From the NCBI RefSeq assembly GCF_048771995.1, contig NC_133063.1, positions 21,887,063 through 21,951,062 of the forward strand: a stretch of 64,000 nucleotides of DNA, read 5' to 3'. The position numbers and the translations under genes were made by a program. Under the pieces are notes generated by a model that had not been told where the DNA came from, made no database searches, and worked only from the letters and a program-made list of their open reading frames with translations. Source of the stretch: Taeniopygia guttata. Taxonomy: Eukaryota; Chordata; Aves; Passeriformes; Estrildidae. Shown here piece after piece: positions 1-12,820 of the stretch; the first letter of the stretch is position 1; each line of letters begins with the position of its first letter.

Positions 1-3000
1 AGTCTGTAGGTGAGTGCTAGATAACTTTCTGCTTCAAAACAACAGAATTATGATGACACTGCAACCAATTCTCTGGAAGAAATAAAAAATTTCAACAGTT
101 ATTGCAATTTGCAATAGTGTTAGCTGGACAACTTTATTCTTCTACAATTGATAGAGCATACCAGATGTCTAATAAGACTTTTGAAAGGTCAAGAGCAAAT
201 GAAAAATGGTTTGTGTTTCAATTGTTAACATCTGGAAACTATAACTCCAGAAACATTAATGTTAAAAGTCATTCTATGTACCTTGAAAGGATTGCAGTTT
301 AGTATAGGTGTGAGACCAACTTCATCATTTACTCATCTTAATGTTCTTCCATTCATGACTTTCAAACAATCTTCAATCTCCAGATTGGTTCTGTAAAACA
401 TGCCTGTCACCATCTCAATACTGCAGCAAATGACACATTGAAGCCTCATTTTCTTGAATCCCAGCCATCCTGCTGCAGGTTTCAGCAAAGCAGAAGTGGG
501 GCACACCTCAGAGCTGTGACACACACTGTCAGAGGATGCTGCAGGTCCAAGTGATCTTGAATGCCACACAGGCCCCTGAAAATGCCTTGTGCTGACTCCA
601 CATTCAGCTGACCTATTGCCCCATGACACAGGAAGATGTCTCAGAGGTTTTTAACCCTCTCCTGCTTTCACCAGGAGAATCTGATTTTAACCACTGGACC
701 AAAAGTAACTTAATAATTACCTGGAACAGAGTGGGGCTGCTTGATAGGGAAATCCTTGTAGCCAGTTAGGCTTTGGGGCATGAGTTTCTCAAGCAAATTC
801 AAGCTGAGGCTGCTCTGCAGATTCTCTGCAGAATTTCCTTTTCAGTGTCATTATTCCTCATTACTTCGAAGGCAGATTAGCAGAATCCAGCTCATCTGTT
901 ATCTCACCTTTTTCCTGGTATGAGATTAATGGCTGTGATAATAGCCTACAGTACAAGTCAAAGTAAGGAATTTTGGAAAGTTCACTGTCTTCCATAAATC
1001 CAGGTATGGCTGAATGAAAATGTTGAACACAACCAATTGAAGTTATAGCGTCCTTGGGGATCCATCCATCCCCAGCCTTCAGCTGAGGAGGTGGAACCAG
1101 CTGGAGATCAGTAGGTGACGACCAGGTGCCTCCCCAAAGTGCTGGAGTATGGAGCTGTAAACCCTCTGGTGAAGGAAGGAGAGAGATGGAGAAAGGTTCT
1201 ATTTTCAGCTCTGACTAGGTAACACCAGGTGTGGTCCAGCATGCAAACCAACTGCATGTCTTTGTCCTGCAAGACAGTAAGATTCAGGACAGTCAGAGGC
1301 ATTTGATCCCCAGTCAGATTAAATTTTTATCCAGTTTTAAAGCACTACTTCGTGGAATTATTCCGAAGATGTCTCCAAGAGGAGCTGATCAGGAGGTCCT
1401 GATCAGGTGATGCTTCCTCCTCACCTATGGCCTTCCATAGTACACTCTGATTTATATTATTTTTGAGACCTAGATAGAAAAATAATTGTTGCTTTAATCA
1501 CTGTGCTGAATAAACACATATAGCGCTCATACATTGTGTTCTCACATAGTGCTTTGTTCTTTGTTCTTGTCTAAACATGGGACAGTGGTCAGAAAAATGA
1601 GCTGTTACCTTAAAAGGAGATGAATTTGAATCATCGTACCGTTTTGCCACATCTTCCAAGTACAGTATGCAGCTTACTCAAATTAAATACAAGGAGCCTC
1701 AAATATCTAAGCACACTGCCTCTGACACCAAAACAACAACAACAAAAAGAAAGACAAACAGAAAATTATTTTGGATGATGGCTCTTGCTAAATATAGTCC
1801 ATCAGAATATAAACAAAGAAAACTCTATAAACAGTGCACCAATTACAATGTCAGAACTAATAGCACCATCTACCTAGAAAGTTCAAACTATTAATGCTAA
1901 TTCCTTTTTTTTCTTCAGTTGTATTTTCTCATAATTTTCAAATTGCAAAAGTATTATTTTTTTATTTTCAACCCCTGACCTCAACCCTTTTACCATATTT
2001 TAAGAGGGTAAACCACACAGCATACATAAAGTAGGGATGGTTATTCCCAGAAGCAGTTCTGGTAAAGACAAGTTACAAAGTGTTCAGTCTGGATTTATCC
2101 ATTTATTCAATTAGACAGGTAAACAGACTATGAAAATTCTATTATACATGCCTATTCTAGTGATTTGCTATATTAGCTCTTTTGACATCTGCATAAAACA
2201 AAGAGGAATTTCTACTCATTAGAGCCCTGGGGAGGCTCATTTATGATTATTATGGATTGTTTTTATGTTTTTATGCTTCTCACACAGAAGAAAATAAATG
2301 TGTTGAATTTGTACCCTTCAAGGCTGGTGGGGCCCGCTGGCTAACCTGTGTGATGAAACTCCTTTCTATATGGACTGGTAAAACTAATATTACAAGATTT
2401 AAGATTATATCTTTAGAAACTGAAAAAAAAATACAACAGGGGTTTTGGATGTTTTTTGTTCTTAAACAGCTGCTGTGAAGTGAAGGAAAGAACAGGAAGA
2501 TGGCTACAGGAAGGCAGATACCTTGTCCATCATGAATCTTAATACCTATTGATTTAAAAGTGTTTCCACATGTAAATTCAAGGGGTCACAGAAAGACTGT
2601 AATTAGTTTCCTAATTGGTCCCTGGGACATCTCAGGCCAGTAGCTATCATTAAAAAAACAGGACCCAGGCAGGTGTCTTTATTTTCCCACAGTTGGGTGC
2701 AGCATTCAATAGCTTACTGATTTCAGGGCACTGTGTGTGTACAGCTTCAGTTCTAAATTTGGGGAATAATAGTGACTACATCTTTCAGGCATGCCACATA
2801 TACTCTTGCTTTCACATGGGTGCTTCACTCTACAAAAGAAATGAAATCAGAATGAAACCATAAACCACTACTAAATCTGGTATCTCAAAGTGTCACCGAA
2901 ACTCGGGATGAAAATAAAAAAACCTGTAACCCTGTATTTGAAGTGATAGAGAGACAGGCATTACTTTATTCTGACCAGTATGTGCCACAGAAAACATTCC

Positions 3001-6000
3001 ATATACATATACGTTTTACTAGATTTTTCCCAAACTTTATTCAGTCCAAAACCCATAGAAGTCCATTGGTTTAATGTTCATTGGTCTCAAGCTGAGTATT
3101 TCTTAGTATTTGGTTTCCTGTTGGACCCGGATTTCTTCACATCTGATGTTAATTAGTCCACACTCTTTGATTCCCTTATCATCTTTTTCCAGACCAGGTG
3201 CCTCCAGCTTGCCAGGGGACAGTATAGATGGGGTAGATATTCACTGACATTTTGTGATGGTCGTTGATGTTTTGTTGAAGGTTTCTATCTTTTTTGGTAT
3301 CTTTTGGGTTATTCTGAGTCTGTTGAGATGTTAAGGTTATCTCTGTTGAGTGGTGCAACATCCCTTAAAAAACCACACTAAGATTCCTTTCCCCAAGGCA
3401 AAGGCACACCAAAGGCCTGACTAGAGAAATAAAATTGAAAAAAATTTTAAAGTTATATTATCTCCAGCAAAAGGACAAGATTTTAGTCCTCTAATTAGGT
3501 TGGCTACAGATGGATTTTATCCTGACAGGGGCTTGGATGCCAGGGCAGGAGCATCTGGGCTCATAAGAGTCCTTTTATTTTTTCTGAAGGTCACTGCCAG
3601 GGCTAAAGTTCTCCTGCTGTACCTGCAGGAGTCACTGACACAGCTGCTTTGGGAGCTGGTGGCTCCTGGAAGTGACAGGAGAGATCCACACCAGGAAAAC
3701 TCCGTTGGTGTTTGTGCTGCCTTTGGGGTTAAACTCTGGGCTGGCAGCAGTGCCTTGGAATTCACTGCTGCAGCGCTCAGAATTACTGCAAGCAGAGCCA
3801 CAGCTGCTGCTTGCACTCCAAGAGAGTGGAAGAAACACCATTAATTGTAGGAATTCTTTGGCATCTTGCTAATATTGTCAGCAGACCCTTTATACTCCTT
3901 CCCAGATATCTTTTGGGAAAGCCTGACCTCTTTTTTTTTTTTTCTTTATGACAGATGAGTGTCCTACTTTTCTAATAATCCCTGTCTCAGCAGAATTCAC
4001 TCATAATTTCCTGAATGCAGGTAGATCATGGATGTCTTTTAAGTTCTTTACAAGCCAATAAAGGGACTGCTTCCTTTCATTATTATAGGACAGATTTATG
4101 GCACCTGATTCTCCAAAAAGGATATCTAGCATAAAAAGAAGAATATGAAATTAAGTTACTGATTTATGGTTATAAAAAAATACCCACACTTATTTCTGTG
4201 TATGGCAAAGCAATCACAGTAGTGTACTCATGAGACCAATTTCCTTTTTATCTGTTAAGCATGGATCCACGACCAGACCAGACCTTAATTTCTCTTACTG
4301 CTTTCCACCTCATACAATGCCTTCATAACAACAGCTCTAAAGAGGGATTTTCACTTTTAAATGCACTTTCCAAATTTCAGTGATTTAACATTCTCATCCA
4401 ATGTTAGCTGCAGTGTCAGTGTGTGAACACTGCTCTTCCTATTATTATCAGGCATTTTGCCAATTTATATCCAGCACTTACTGTAGTAAAGTTCAGCTAG
4501 GAGGAAAATCAGAAATCAGACCGAAAGAAGCAAAATATTTCCCTTTATTAAAAGACCATTTTGAATTGAATTTTCTGCTGTATTTCTTTCATTGTCACAA
4601 TCAGAAAAAATTTTCTCATAGTTACATCTTTGGACTTATGTTCTCACTGTTTTTTTTTTTTAATTTGAGATTTTCAGGATAGAGTGTATCAACTAAACAC
4701 TGTTCTTCTCTTCATCCAAAGTATATGATGAAGGTCTAACTGCTGAATTTTTAGCTGATGTTTCTTTTTACTGTCACACTTAAATTACTCAAACTCCCAC
4801 CACATACCCACTATTTAAACAACTGAAGAAGCATTCACCTTTTATTAAAACTGTCAATAAAAGTGCTTGCTGTTCTTAAAAATCTGAAGAGATTGATGGG
4901 ATAGGGCAAACTTTTTTTTTGCTTTGTTTGACAATGAACCAGAAAAAACAGTTTTGACTAAAGCTGTGTGGCCTGCAAGTATACAAAAAAAAAAACAAGC
5001 AAACAAACAAAAACAAATAAACAAAACCAGAGGAAAATAGCTAAAGAGCTAACAAAGAAAAAAAAAATGGTACTACAGATCATCTGTAGGTGAACTGAAG
5101 AAAAGAATTAATTTGTTACTATTTCGTTTTTGTCTTTCCTTCCCCTTTAAACACATCTTCTAAGATTCCTGCATATCTTATCACAATGTCCCTTGCTGTA
5201 TTAATAAATGTATCTGCACGACCTTGCAAATAGAATAATTGATGAATATATATTTCTCTGTTGCTCAGCTACTCAGCAACCCACTTCCTCAGTCTGAGCC
5301 CTAATAGCAAAGATTGGAATTAATAAATCCTGATCCTGAGCTCTATTTTGTTTTCCAAGAGCCTGTTGTGTAGACACAGCTATGTCTGAATTTGTTGTAA
5401 ACAGAGGAGTTTGATACTTTTAATTATGTAATTAGGTTTGCTTTAGCCTCACTGGTATTGGGGATAGTAACTCAGGAAGATAAGAAAACACTCTGGGTCA
5501 TGGCACATCATAAAGCAGAGAACACAAAAAACCAAATTCTTCTCTGGTGCAAGCCATGACTGAGGCAGCTGGAAGGTATCAGCTGTGGGTTATGGACTGC
5601 AGGAGTGACTGCTGCACACAGACACTCTTAGACAAAGGTGAAAACCTCTTATTATTCCCCCAGACAATTCTGTTCTGAGCTGCTTGATGAAACTGTGCCC
5701 TTCCTGCCACCAGGCTGTGATGCAGGCCGAACTTCTCCATTCGTGAGAACCTGTAAGACCCACAGGAAGGAGAAAGCATCAAAGATTGATCCACAAAATT
5801 ACCATAAAATAAAAAATCCATACACTCCTGCTAACATAAGCTAGCAGGCAGATTGTTGGGAAATAATTTTAAGAATTTTGCCTCAATTTTTATTTGTTTA
5901 AAAAGGAGAAACATCTCTACACACCACTCCAATTGCTCCTTTTGTCCTTAAATAAAAATGTGATGATCCGAGGATTTAAAAATAATCAAAAACTTGTCTG

Positions 6001-6819
6001 CTAAAATAAAAGAAGAGAATTGATATTATTAGTAGTAAATAATTTAAATTGAGTTATCTTTTCTCCATGTAAGTCCCTAGGCTAAGGGGACCATCCATAT
6101 AAAAATGTCCTTCCAAAACCTTCCACAATTATCTGAGTCTGCAAAAGATCTCTGGTTAGGAAAAAGGTGCAGAGACCAGTGAGACAATTTCACTTTCTCT
6201 AGACATTACAACTTTCCTAGCTGTATTCCAGATACTCCCCCAGAAAGGTGTACATTTGTCACCACAGCACTCATTTCTTGTTGTATGTAAGTGTAAAGGT
6301 CCATGAGCTCCTCCCTGCCTGAAAGTGTAGGAAAGGCTACTTAACATCATGAAAGGAACACAAAAGGTTTCCAAGTGAGGTTGCCAAGACATAAAATTCT
6401 TCCTTTTCACAGCTCTTTCCTATTTAACAAAATAGAAAAAAGATCTTTTAAATCTGCCTTTAGAAGAAGATGAAAAGGTCTGATTTAGCTATTGGAAGAT
6501 CAAATGTTTCCCTGTCAGTGTGGTACAAATCTGGAGTTCTTCTGAAATTAGAGATTTTGCCTGGAAAGTTCACAGAGGAAATTCAGCTTACAAAAAAAAA
6601 GCAGAGCAGAAACCATTTCTGACACCTTGTCTCTTCACTGTCACTACCAAGTTAAATAAGAACATTGAACAACTGTACATTTAAAGACATCCAAAATCTG
6701 ATTTTTTTTAAACTAGTTGAACCAATACACTCTTCTACTGAAAAAGGAGCCCTGCATGGGGGTAGGGCTCAAGGAGTTCATGTTGTTTACTCCTTCTGAA
6801 TAACAGTTAATAATTTAAT
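1..6819. other. Upstream non-coding DNA, no gene seen
   Basis: AT-rich DNA with only short chance ORFs (under about 115 codons) that lack family motifs, splice-consistent continuation or codon bias. Visible content is limited to short homopolymer and A-rich runs, for example a T-run near 3931-3943 and an (AAAC)-like A-rich patch near 4983-5035. The stretch around 3500-3860 is open in several frames on both strands but is simply GC-richer, and no protein family is recognisable in any frame. I see no promoter, RNA gene or identifiable transposon here. An old, highly diverged repeat cannot be excluded by eye. Confidence 0.6.
4983..5035. repeat. A-rich (AAAC)-like low-complexity tract
   Basis: A run of adenines is followed by irregular AAAC/AAAT units. 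It is a simple low-complexity tract with no coding content. A very similar A/C tract occurs at 29871-29945. Confidence 0.8.
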
Positions 6820-6926
6820 GAAAAAAGAAATAAAGAAAAAAAGAAAAAAAAGAAAAAAGAAAAAAAAAGAAAAAAAGAAAAAAGAAAAAAATTAAAAATT
6901 AAAAATTAAAAAAGGAAAAAAAAATA
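6820..6926 (+). repeat. Purine-only (A3-9 G) tract followed by TTAAAAA repeats
   Basis: The first 70 or so bases are almost purely A with single G interruptions at 4-10 base spacing. Three TTAAAAA units and another A-rich run follow. The plus strand is all purine for most of its length. About 130 bp downstream (7060-7082) lies a T-rich tract in the opposite sense. The origin could be slippage at a retroposon A-tail, but no element body is recognisable beside it. Confidence 0.9.
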
Positions 6927-7240
6927 TTCAGTGAAAACACAGTCTCTCTAGCCCCCAGCCCCCTATGTGTCCTGAGGTACTATTGGAGAAGTAATTTTCC
7001 TCTCCCCTATAGTATAAATCTCAATAGAGTTGCTTTAGTCTCTCCTGTCACCCTTCCCTCTTTTTTTTTCTTTTTTTTTTTTGACAAGGGAGTTGTAAAC
7101 AGAAGAAAAGCAACACTTCCCCTGTGTTTTTCTCTATTTAGGCCTAAAATCTCACATGAAAATACTAATATATCTCTACTGTAATGCCCATGCTCAGGAA
7201 TATTCTCTGAATTTCTTATGTTTGAGTCATGAAAAGATAA

Positions 7241-7303
7241 ACATAGAATCAGTGAAAAAGTAGGGCTGGAAGGGATTTCAGAGAAGTCATCCAACCCTTT
7301 GCC
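7241..7303 (-). mobile_element. CR1 LINE 3' tail fragment (antisense)
   Basis: The bases read like the reverse complement of an avian CR1 3' end: a CATAGAATCA start, then a GGCTGGAAGGGA block, then a TCATCCAACCC block. Only about 60 bp is clear. It is a typical 5'-truncated CR1 relic with no coding capacity, and the family assignment rests on remembered consensus structure rather than alignment. Confidence 0.6.
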
Positions 7304-7969
7304 GCAAGCCAAGAACATCTCTCAGGGTTTTAAAATGCATATATTAATTGTGATCTATTAAAGCAGTCTTGTAAACCACCAAAAGAGAAAAGTAAAGCTT
7401 TTTCTGCATGAAAATATTGCAGATAATACAGAATATGGAAGAGCACAGCTGCCAAAAGGTTGAACACATCTTATTTTGACAGGTTTTTGTTGAAGAAACG
7501 CAAGGATATAAAAGATGTGATTGGTACAAACTGCTGTTTACAGGCTGTCTTGCCTACTGCCCTCACTGTAAATATCAGCAATTTCCTATGGAAAAAGAAA
7601 ATAATAGACTTTTAAAGCTTTATCTATCATATTTATCTGTCGACATTTTCATTACTTTATTACTTCTGTACACCTCTACTACATGTTTCTGGCTACCTGA
7701 ATACCCACTTAATACAGGAAAAATATTCCTTAGCATGTAACTGATACACTCTGTCTCCAGAAAAGCCAGAAGATTTCTTGAAATGCAAATGTCCTTTCAG
7801 AAGTACAGAGGCTATGGATCTGTACACTCAGCTTCTACTTCCCTGATCCCTAGATTCTTGCAGGACAGGTCTACTATTTCCAGGTAGTCCCTTCTCCCTC
7901 TCTCCTGAGGTATAATTTGGTAATTTTAGACTCTAAGAATCTACAAAATGTCACTCTTATTTCTCCTTA

Positions 7970-8860
7970 AAGCATCCAGAAAAATATATTTCTTAACTTC
8001 CCTAGGTAGCTCCTTTTATTGATCACCCATCCTTAGTATAAAAAGTTTCACCCAAGCTCTTTTCTGATTTTTTTTTTCTTTTAAGCTGGAAGTCTCTTTT
8101 AACTTTCCCCAAGTAGAGGTCATGCAGAATGGTCTACTGCTGTTCCTTATGTATTTTAGTTCTAAAAAACAGCCCCTCTTCTTCTCCCATCAGCCTTATA
8201 TTGCTAAGGTGAACAGAGCTAATTAATTCAACCTTCCCTCACAGGCCCTGTTCCACAAATCTGTCCTCACTCCTTGTGTTCCCTCCTCCAGTTTGCAAAA
8301 ATCATCCCTACACTTCTGTGTCTGTACTGGGACACAGAGCCCGGCCCTGGCCTCACTGGTGCCCAGGCATTATTTCCTTCTACATTCAACATTTGACCTT
8401 CTTTTGATGAGATATTTTAATTAAAAGTGCCTTCCCCTCCTCCATCCTCCCCAACAGCACAGCTGATGCAGACTTAGTCTGTGATCTCTGTATCTCTGTC
8501 ACCCACCTTTTCTTTGTTCACTTTTTTTTTTTTTTTTTTAAATTTAAAATCGTACATTGCATTTGCTCTTACTGGATTTCATCTTGCTGATACCATGCAC
8601 TTTCTGCAATTAATCAAAATCATATTTATTTTAAACGCATTACCCATCATGCTCGCAGCCCCACACCATCTGGATAGGCACATTTCCATTTTATCATTTA
8701 GGTCTTCAAAAAGACATTATCTCCCTGCTACAATTGACCCTCATGACATCACTTACAACATCTTTCCAGAATAAGACAGCAAATAGGTTCATAGGCCCTA
8801 ATTTTTCATCATGCTCCATTATGCAGTTCATGTGAATGCCCCAGAGCACTGTGTCAGGAA
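7970..8860 (-). mobile_element. Old CR1-type LINE relic, ORF2 3' portion and beyond (antisense)
   Basis: The plus strand shows, in correct order and spacing, diverged versions of blocks seen in antisense CR1/L3-like LINEs of birds and reptiles. These are a TTCAACCTTCCCTCACAGG-like block near 8230, a CTCCTCCAGTTTGCA-like block near 8283, a GGCCTCACTGGTGCC block near 8348, a GGATTTCATCTTGCTGAT block near 8573, and a CCACACCATCTGGAT-like block near 8660. A T-run at 8522-8539 interrupts it. All frames are broken, so it is an inactive fossil. At about 0.9 kb it is much longer than the other CR1 pieces here. Its borders are approximate. Confidence 0.65.
8522..8539. repeat. Poly-T run
   Basis: A homopolymer T run of about 18 bases lies inside the old CR1 relic. 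It may be an expanded slippage site. Confidence 0.9.
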
Positions 8861-11365
8861 TCAATTATATTTTCTTTTTCTCTTGCACACAGCAAACTGT
8901 GTACCCTGTCAAGAAAAACTTTTAGATTAGACCTGGTATTGTCATTTATGGGGCAATTTTAGTGATTCAGCCACAGCCCATGGAAGGCTGCAGAAAGTTT
9001 TGCAGTGATCAAAGTACAATTATTGGTTTGGTCTCTGGAGTGGTTTTGGTTTATTTGGTTTTTTGTGGCTCCTGTATGCTCAACTCCAATTTTTTCCTGC
9101 AGTTGAATTCAGAAAACTGAAACATTCTTTGCACCTGAGACTCAAAAGGAAAGATCAAGACAAAACTTCAGGCAGGTTCCCAGGAGCAGGAATTTCAGTC
9201 CTTTTGGGACATTGCTCTTTCTCCTTACTCTTCAAAATCTTACTGATGCTGCTAATACCAACCTGTAGTTCATGTTGCTGCTATGCTGAATTCAGCTCCA
9301 CTTTTCTACCTTCTATTCATACAACCTTTGCACTGGATGGCAATGCAAACCTCAGGCACCTGTATGTGAGAGCACACACAACCACACAAGCAGATCCAGA
9401 GGGTGAAGACAAATTTGAGAGGAAGGAAATGATCAAAGATGTCATTAACCAGCCCAGCTTCCTGAGTTACACCGAGAGTAAAAATTACCTTCCAGCCATT
9501 GCATCTGAAACTTTCACTTTCTAAATTCTCCTAGCAGTTCTAGGACCTGGATTTAAAAAGCCACTGCACCCAAGTAATGACATCCTGATCTTCCACCACC
9601 AAACCCAGCAAGAGAAGTGTCTGGAGTACATTGTGCGGGTTGATGCTGCCACTTTAAGAGACAGGTAACCAAACACTCATCCTGAAGCCTCTCTGTGCTG
9701 CACAAAGTGCAGGACAAAAAGGTAAATAAATGTCCAATCCAAAAACAAGCAGGAATCGGTGATTTTTTACACAATGAGTGCTCCTGTGCTAGAGAAGTAG
9801 AAGGACACTTGGCCTCTGTCCCACACCTGCTTGAAAATTCTTTGTTCATCCCTGTCTTCTCCTGGTCTTCCTCATTCCAATCGCCTTAACACAGAGCCCA
9901 GACTCAGCAGTCTGTCACAAAATTGTGTAGCTGTACTTCCCTGTGGCCCGCATCACTTTGATCCAATTACACGTTGGTGCATAGATAAGAAGCATCAGCA
10001 GGAATTGGTTTCTAATTCTGTCACTTGTGACAGAACTGCTATTTACTGCATTGTGTGAAGCAAGCAGCTTTGATTTGTTGCAGCTCCTTTTTATGATAAT
10101 CTAAAGGAGCTTTATCAACAGAACAACTAAATTCCTGTTCTGTGGCCTTTCTTCATGATCTGAAAGAAAATTGGCACTTGATATGTCTAAAATAAGTTCC
10201 ATAATGGCAGCAAAACTGCCATTCACATTCAGTGTGCTGAAAATATCAGATAAATGGCAGGTTTGGCTCATGTTAAGAAGCTTTGCACTTCTTGTGTTCG
10301 TTTCATCGGTGACAAAATTCAGCACTAACAAACCATTAAAGCTGCATTGTGAAAGTCAGAAATGCAGACAGATATTCTGAGAGAATTTTAATCATGTAAT
10401 CACTGTACAAGACATTCAGATATTATATGCCCAGGTTTTTTTATGTATTTTTTTATCCTCCTTACAAAACATGTACACATACAAAATAACTAATTCTAAG
10501 AGATCAGCTTTTATTTATGCTCATCAAAACAGCTATTTTGAAGGTGGCAGGATTGATGCTGCTATCAGGGACCAACCAAGCCTAAAGCAGAGAGGAAAAG
10601 ACATGCTATGATGGGATGTTTTCAAGCTCCAGAAATTTACAAATGGTGCCAGAAGCCTTTAGAGCAGCAGGAGTCTGCACAAGCTGTCCCTGGATAAGTC
10701 ACTCTAATTGATGATATTCAGAACAAAACCTGCCTGACATGAACCATTGTCCCCTCTTGCTTTTGTGGTCATCGTCCTCTCTTGCTTTTATTGTTCATTT
10801 TCCTGTTTATCTGTTCTGTTCTTTAATACTGCACCCACAAAAACCATGGGAAAGGAGAAAAGAATGCAAGGTGAGTAGAAAAATGCCTTGTCTCTTGCCA
10901 TCCATCTTCAGTCCTATAAAATTTTACATTTACAAAAAGCAAGGCTTTACCTCTGTTTTAATCTGTCTGTCACCATACAGAACACCTGGAGGTGACATCC
11001 TCAGGTATACAATGAAGGGATGAAAATTAAAGAAGAAGGGATCACAGCTTCATGCTGGTTTCACTTCTGCCACTTCAAGTTTTCTGTGGGTTTCTGGGCC
11101 TGCCAGTTCAAGGCAAAGTTATTTCTGAAAATTTGATTTCTGAAAGACAGAAACAAGATTAACATTTTTTTCTTGGTAGCCATATTGGAAAATCAAAGAA
11201 ATTCTCATCAGAAAGGCTTTCTAGAAAAGCTTTGGCTGCTTGCTGAGCCAAAATATGTGGCTTTAACAACCTGGCAGCTGTAACAAAAGCAAGAGCCACC
11301 TTGTGATATCAAAATTACATTTATGAGACAAATTCCTGCTAGGGATCAGAGGGACAGAAAACCAT

Positions 11366-11407
11366 ATCTGGACCCTGGTTCTGGCCAGATCTGGACCCTG
11401 GTTCTGG
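11366..11407. repeat. Short tandem duplication, 2 x 19 bp, period 23
   Basis: The same 19-base segment (starting ATCTGGACCCTGG) occurs at 11366-11384 and 11389-11407, separated by CCAG. The copies are identical, so the duplication is probably recent. Confidence 0.95.
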
Positions 11408-12788
11408 TAGTGAGTTTATTTGTTTTCAGGATTATGGGTGCTTTTCATCCTGAGGTCTGAGTATTTATCAGCCTTAACTGATCAACCATTAAAACATACC
11501 AATACTATCACAGAGAAATATGATGATACTCTGAAACATTACAGGTAAAGCAGAAGTGATGAGAAAGTCCTTTTCTCCTATCATTTCAGAAGTCATCTTT
11601 GGTTCCTGGGTTGATACGAGCAGTAAGAAAAAGAGACATATTATGTCTGTCGTGGGACCATATTATTTTTTATTCCTGTCAAAGCACTGCAGAATTTTGT
11701 TATAGGACTGCCTTTAGCCAATAGCATGGGTTATAGCAGGTGTTAGTTGTATCTTCATTATCTTTAACTGGATGATTTTTTACCATAAGAGTTCCTAAGA
11801 AGTCTGTTCACATTATAACAAATGTCAGTGAACATCCATGAGTCACTGCTCATTTGCCCAGGCCAGTGGCCTCTGGCTGTCTCAGCTCCTGACATATTAG
11901 CCACAAAAATACATGTTCCCATTCCTAGTGCATTTCTAGAAACACATCTTTGTCTGACTCTTGGTTAACAATCCCACACCTGATTCAGGAGCTTCACGAA
12001 AATTATGGGAATTTTAGAAGGAAAGTTTTTGGAAGGTGTATTTCAACCTTCCAGCTTTAGTCCAGAAAAAGGCCCAAAGGAAGACAAATCTAGCCAAGAT
12101 CTACAAAAAGCACATCTGAAACTAGCAGTATGATCTTTTTTGTGTCTATAGCCAAAAGGGTAAAGAAATAAAGATGGTAAATCTGTGTGTTTACTTAAAA
12201 TCTCATTCAAGAGACTGGGGGCTCTGAAACAAGGGAAACAAGTTGCACCACAGTTTTTAGTTTTCATTTTGCCTGAAAATCCTGTCTTAAGAATCAGGCT
12301 GAAAGAATACAGGAAGTTCTAGCTTGCATGCAAAAATATTGTCAATGCACAGTCCAGCTTTTCCACTTAAGTCAAGCTTGTGCAGGTTATTTATTTAAAT
12401 ACACTCTAAAAAATTAGACACTTCTATTGTGTCTTTGCCGCTGCATGAAATCTGAATGAAATGGCACATCAGTGGTCAGAAGTTGATGAACTTAACCAAA
12501 GCATCGACCTTGGAAAGCTTCCAGTTAATAACATCAGAAAACTTCCTAAATCATCATGTCTTTAGTTAGCTTTAGCAGAATATCAGCTCAATCACAATCT
12601 TTCCTTTCCTCGATTCTTCAGAATCTTTAGTTTGCAGGTCATAAAAACATACATTCACACTTAGTTCTTGGTTTCCTTCAAATAACACCGGTGTCTGTCT
12701 TGTGCCCAGTCTGTCATTTGACCTTTCACAACATGGAAAAGGTGACAAATAATTTCTACTGTTTTCTCTCTGAATGTCAGAATTTAAT

Positions 12789-12820
12789 GTTTTCTGGTTT
12801 ATTCCTTTATGTATTGCCAT
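12789..12820 (+). repeat. Copy 1 of a perfect 32-bp dispersed repeat
   Basis: This 32-base segment (begins GTTTTCTGGTTTATTCC, ends ATTGCCAT) is found again without mismatch at 15667-15698 in the same orientation. The flanking bases differ on both sides. It is not simple sequence, so the match is not expected by chance. Confidence 0.95.

Noticed and set aside
9063..9524. 153-codon plus-strand ORF
   Set aside because: It does not open with ATG, has no motif, and has a length compatible with chance in 64 kb of DNA.
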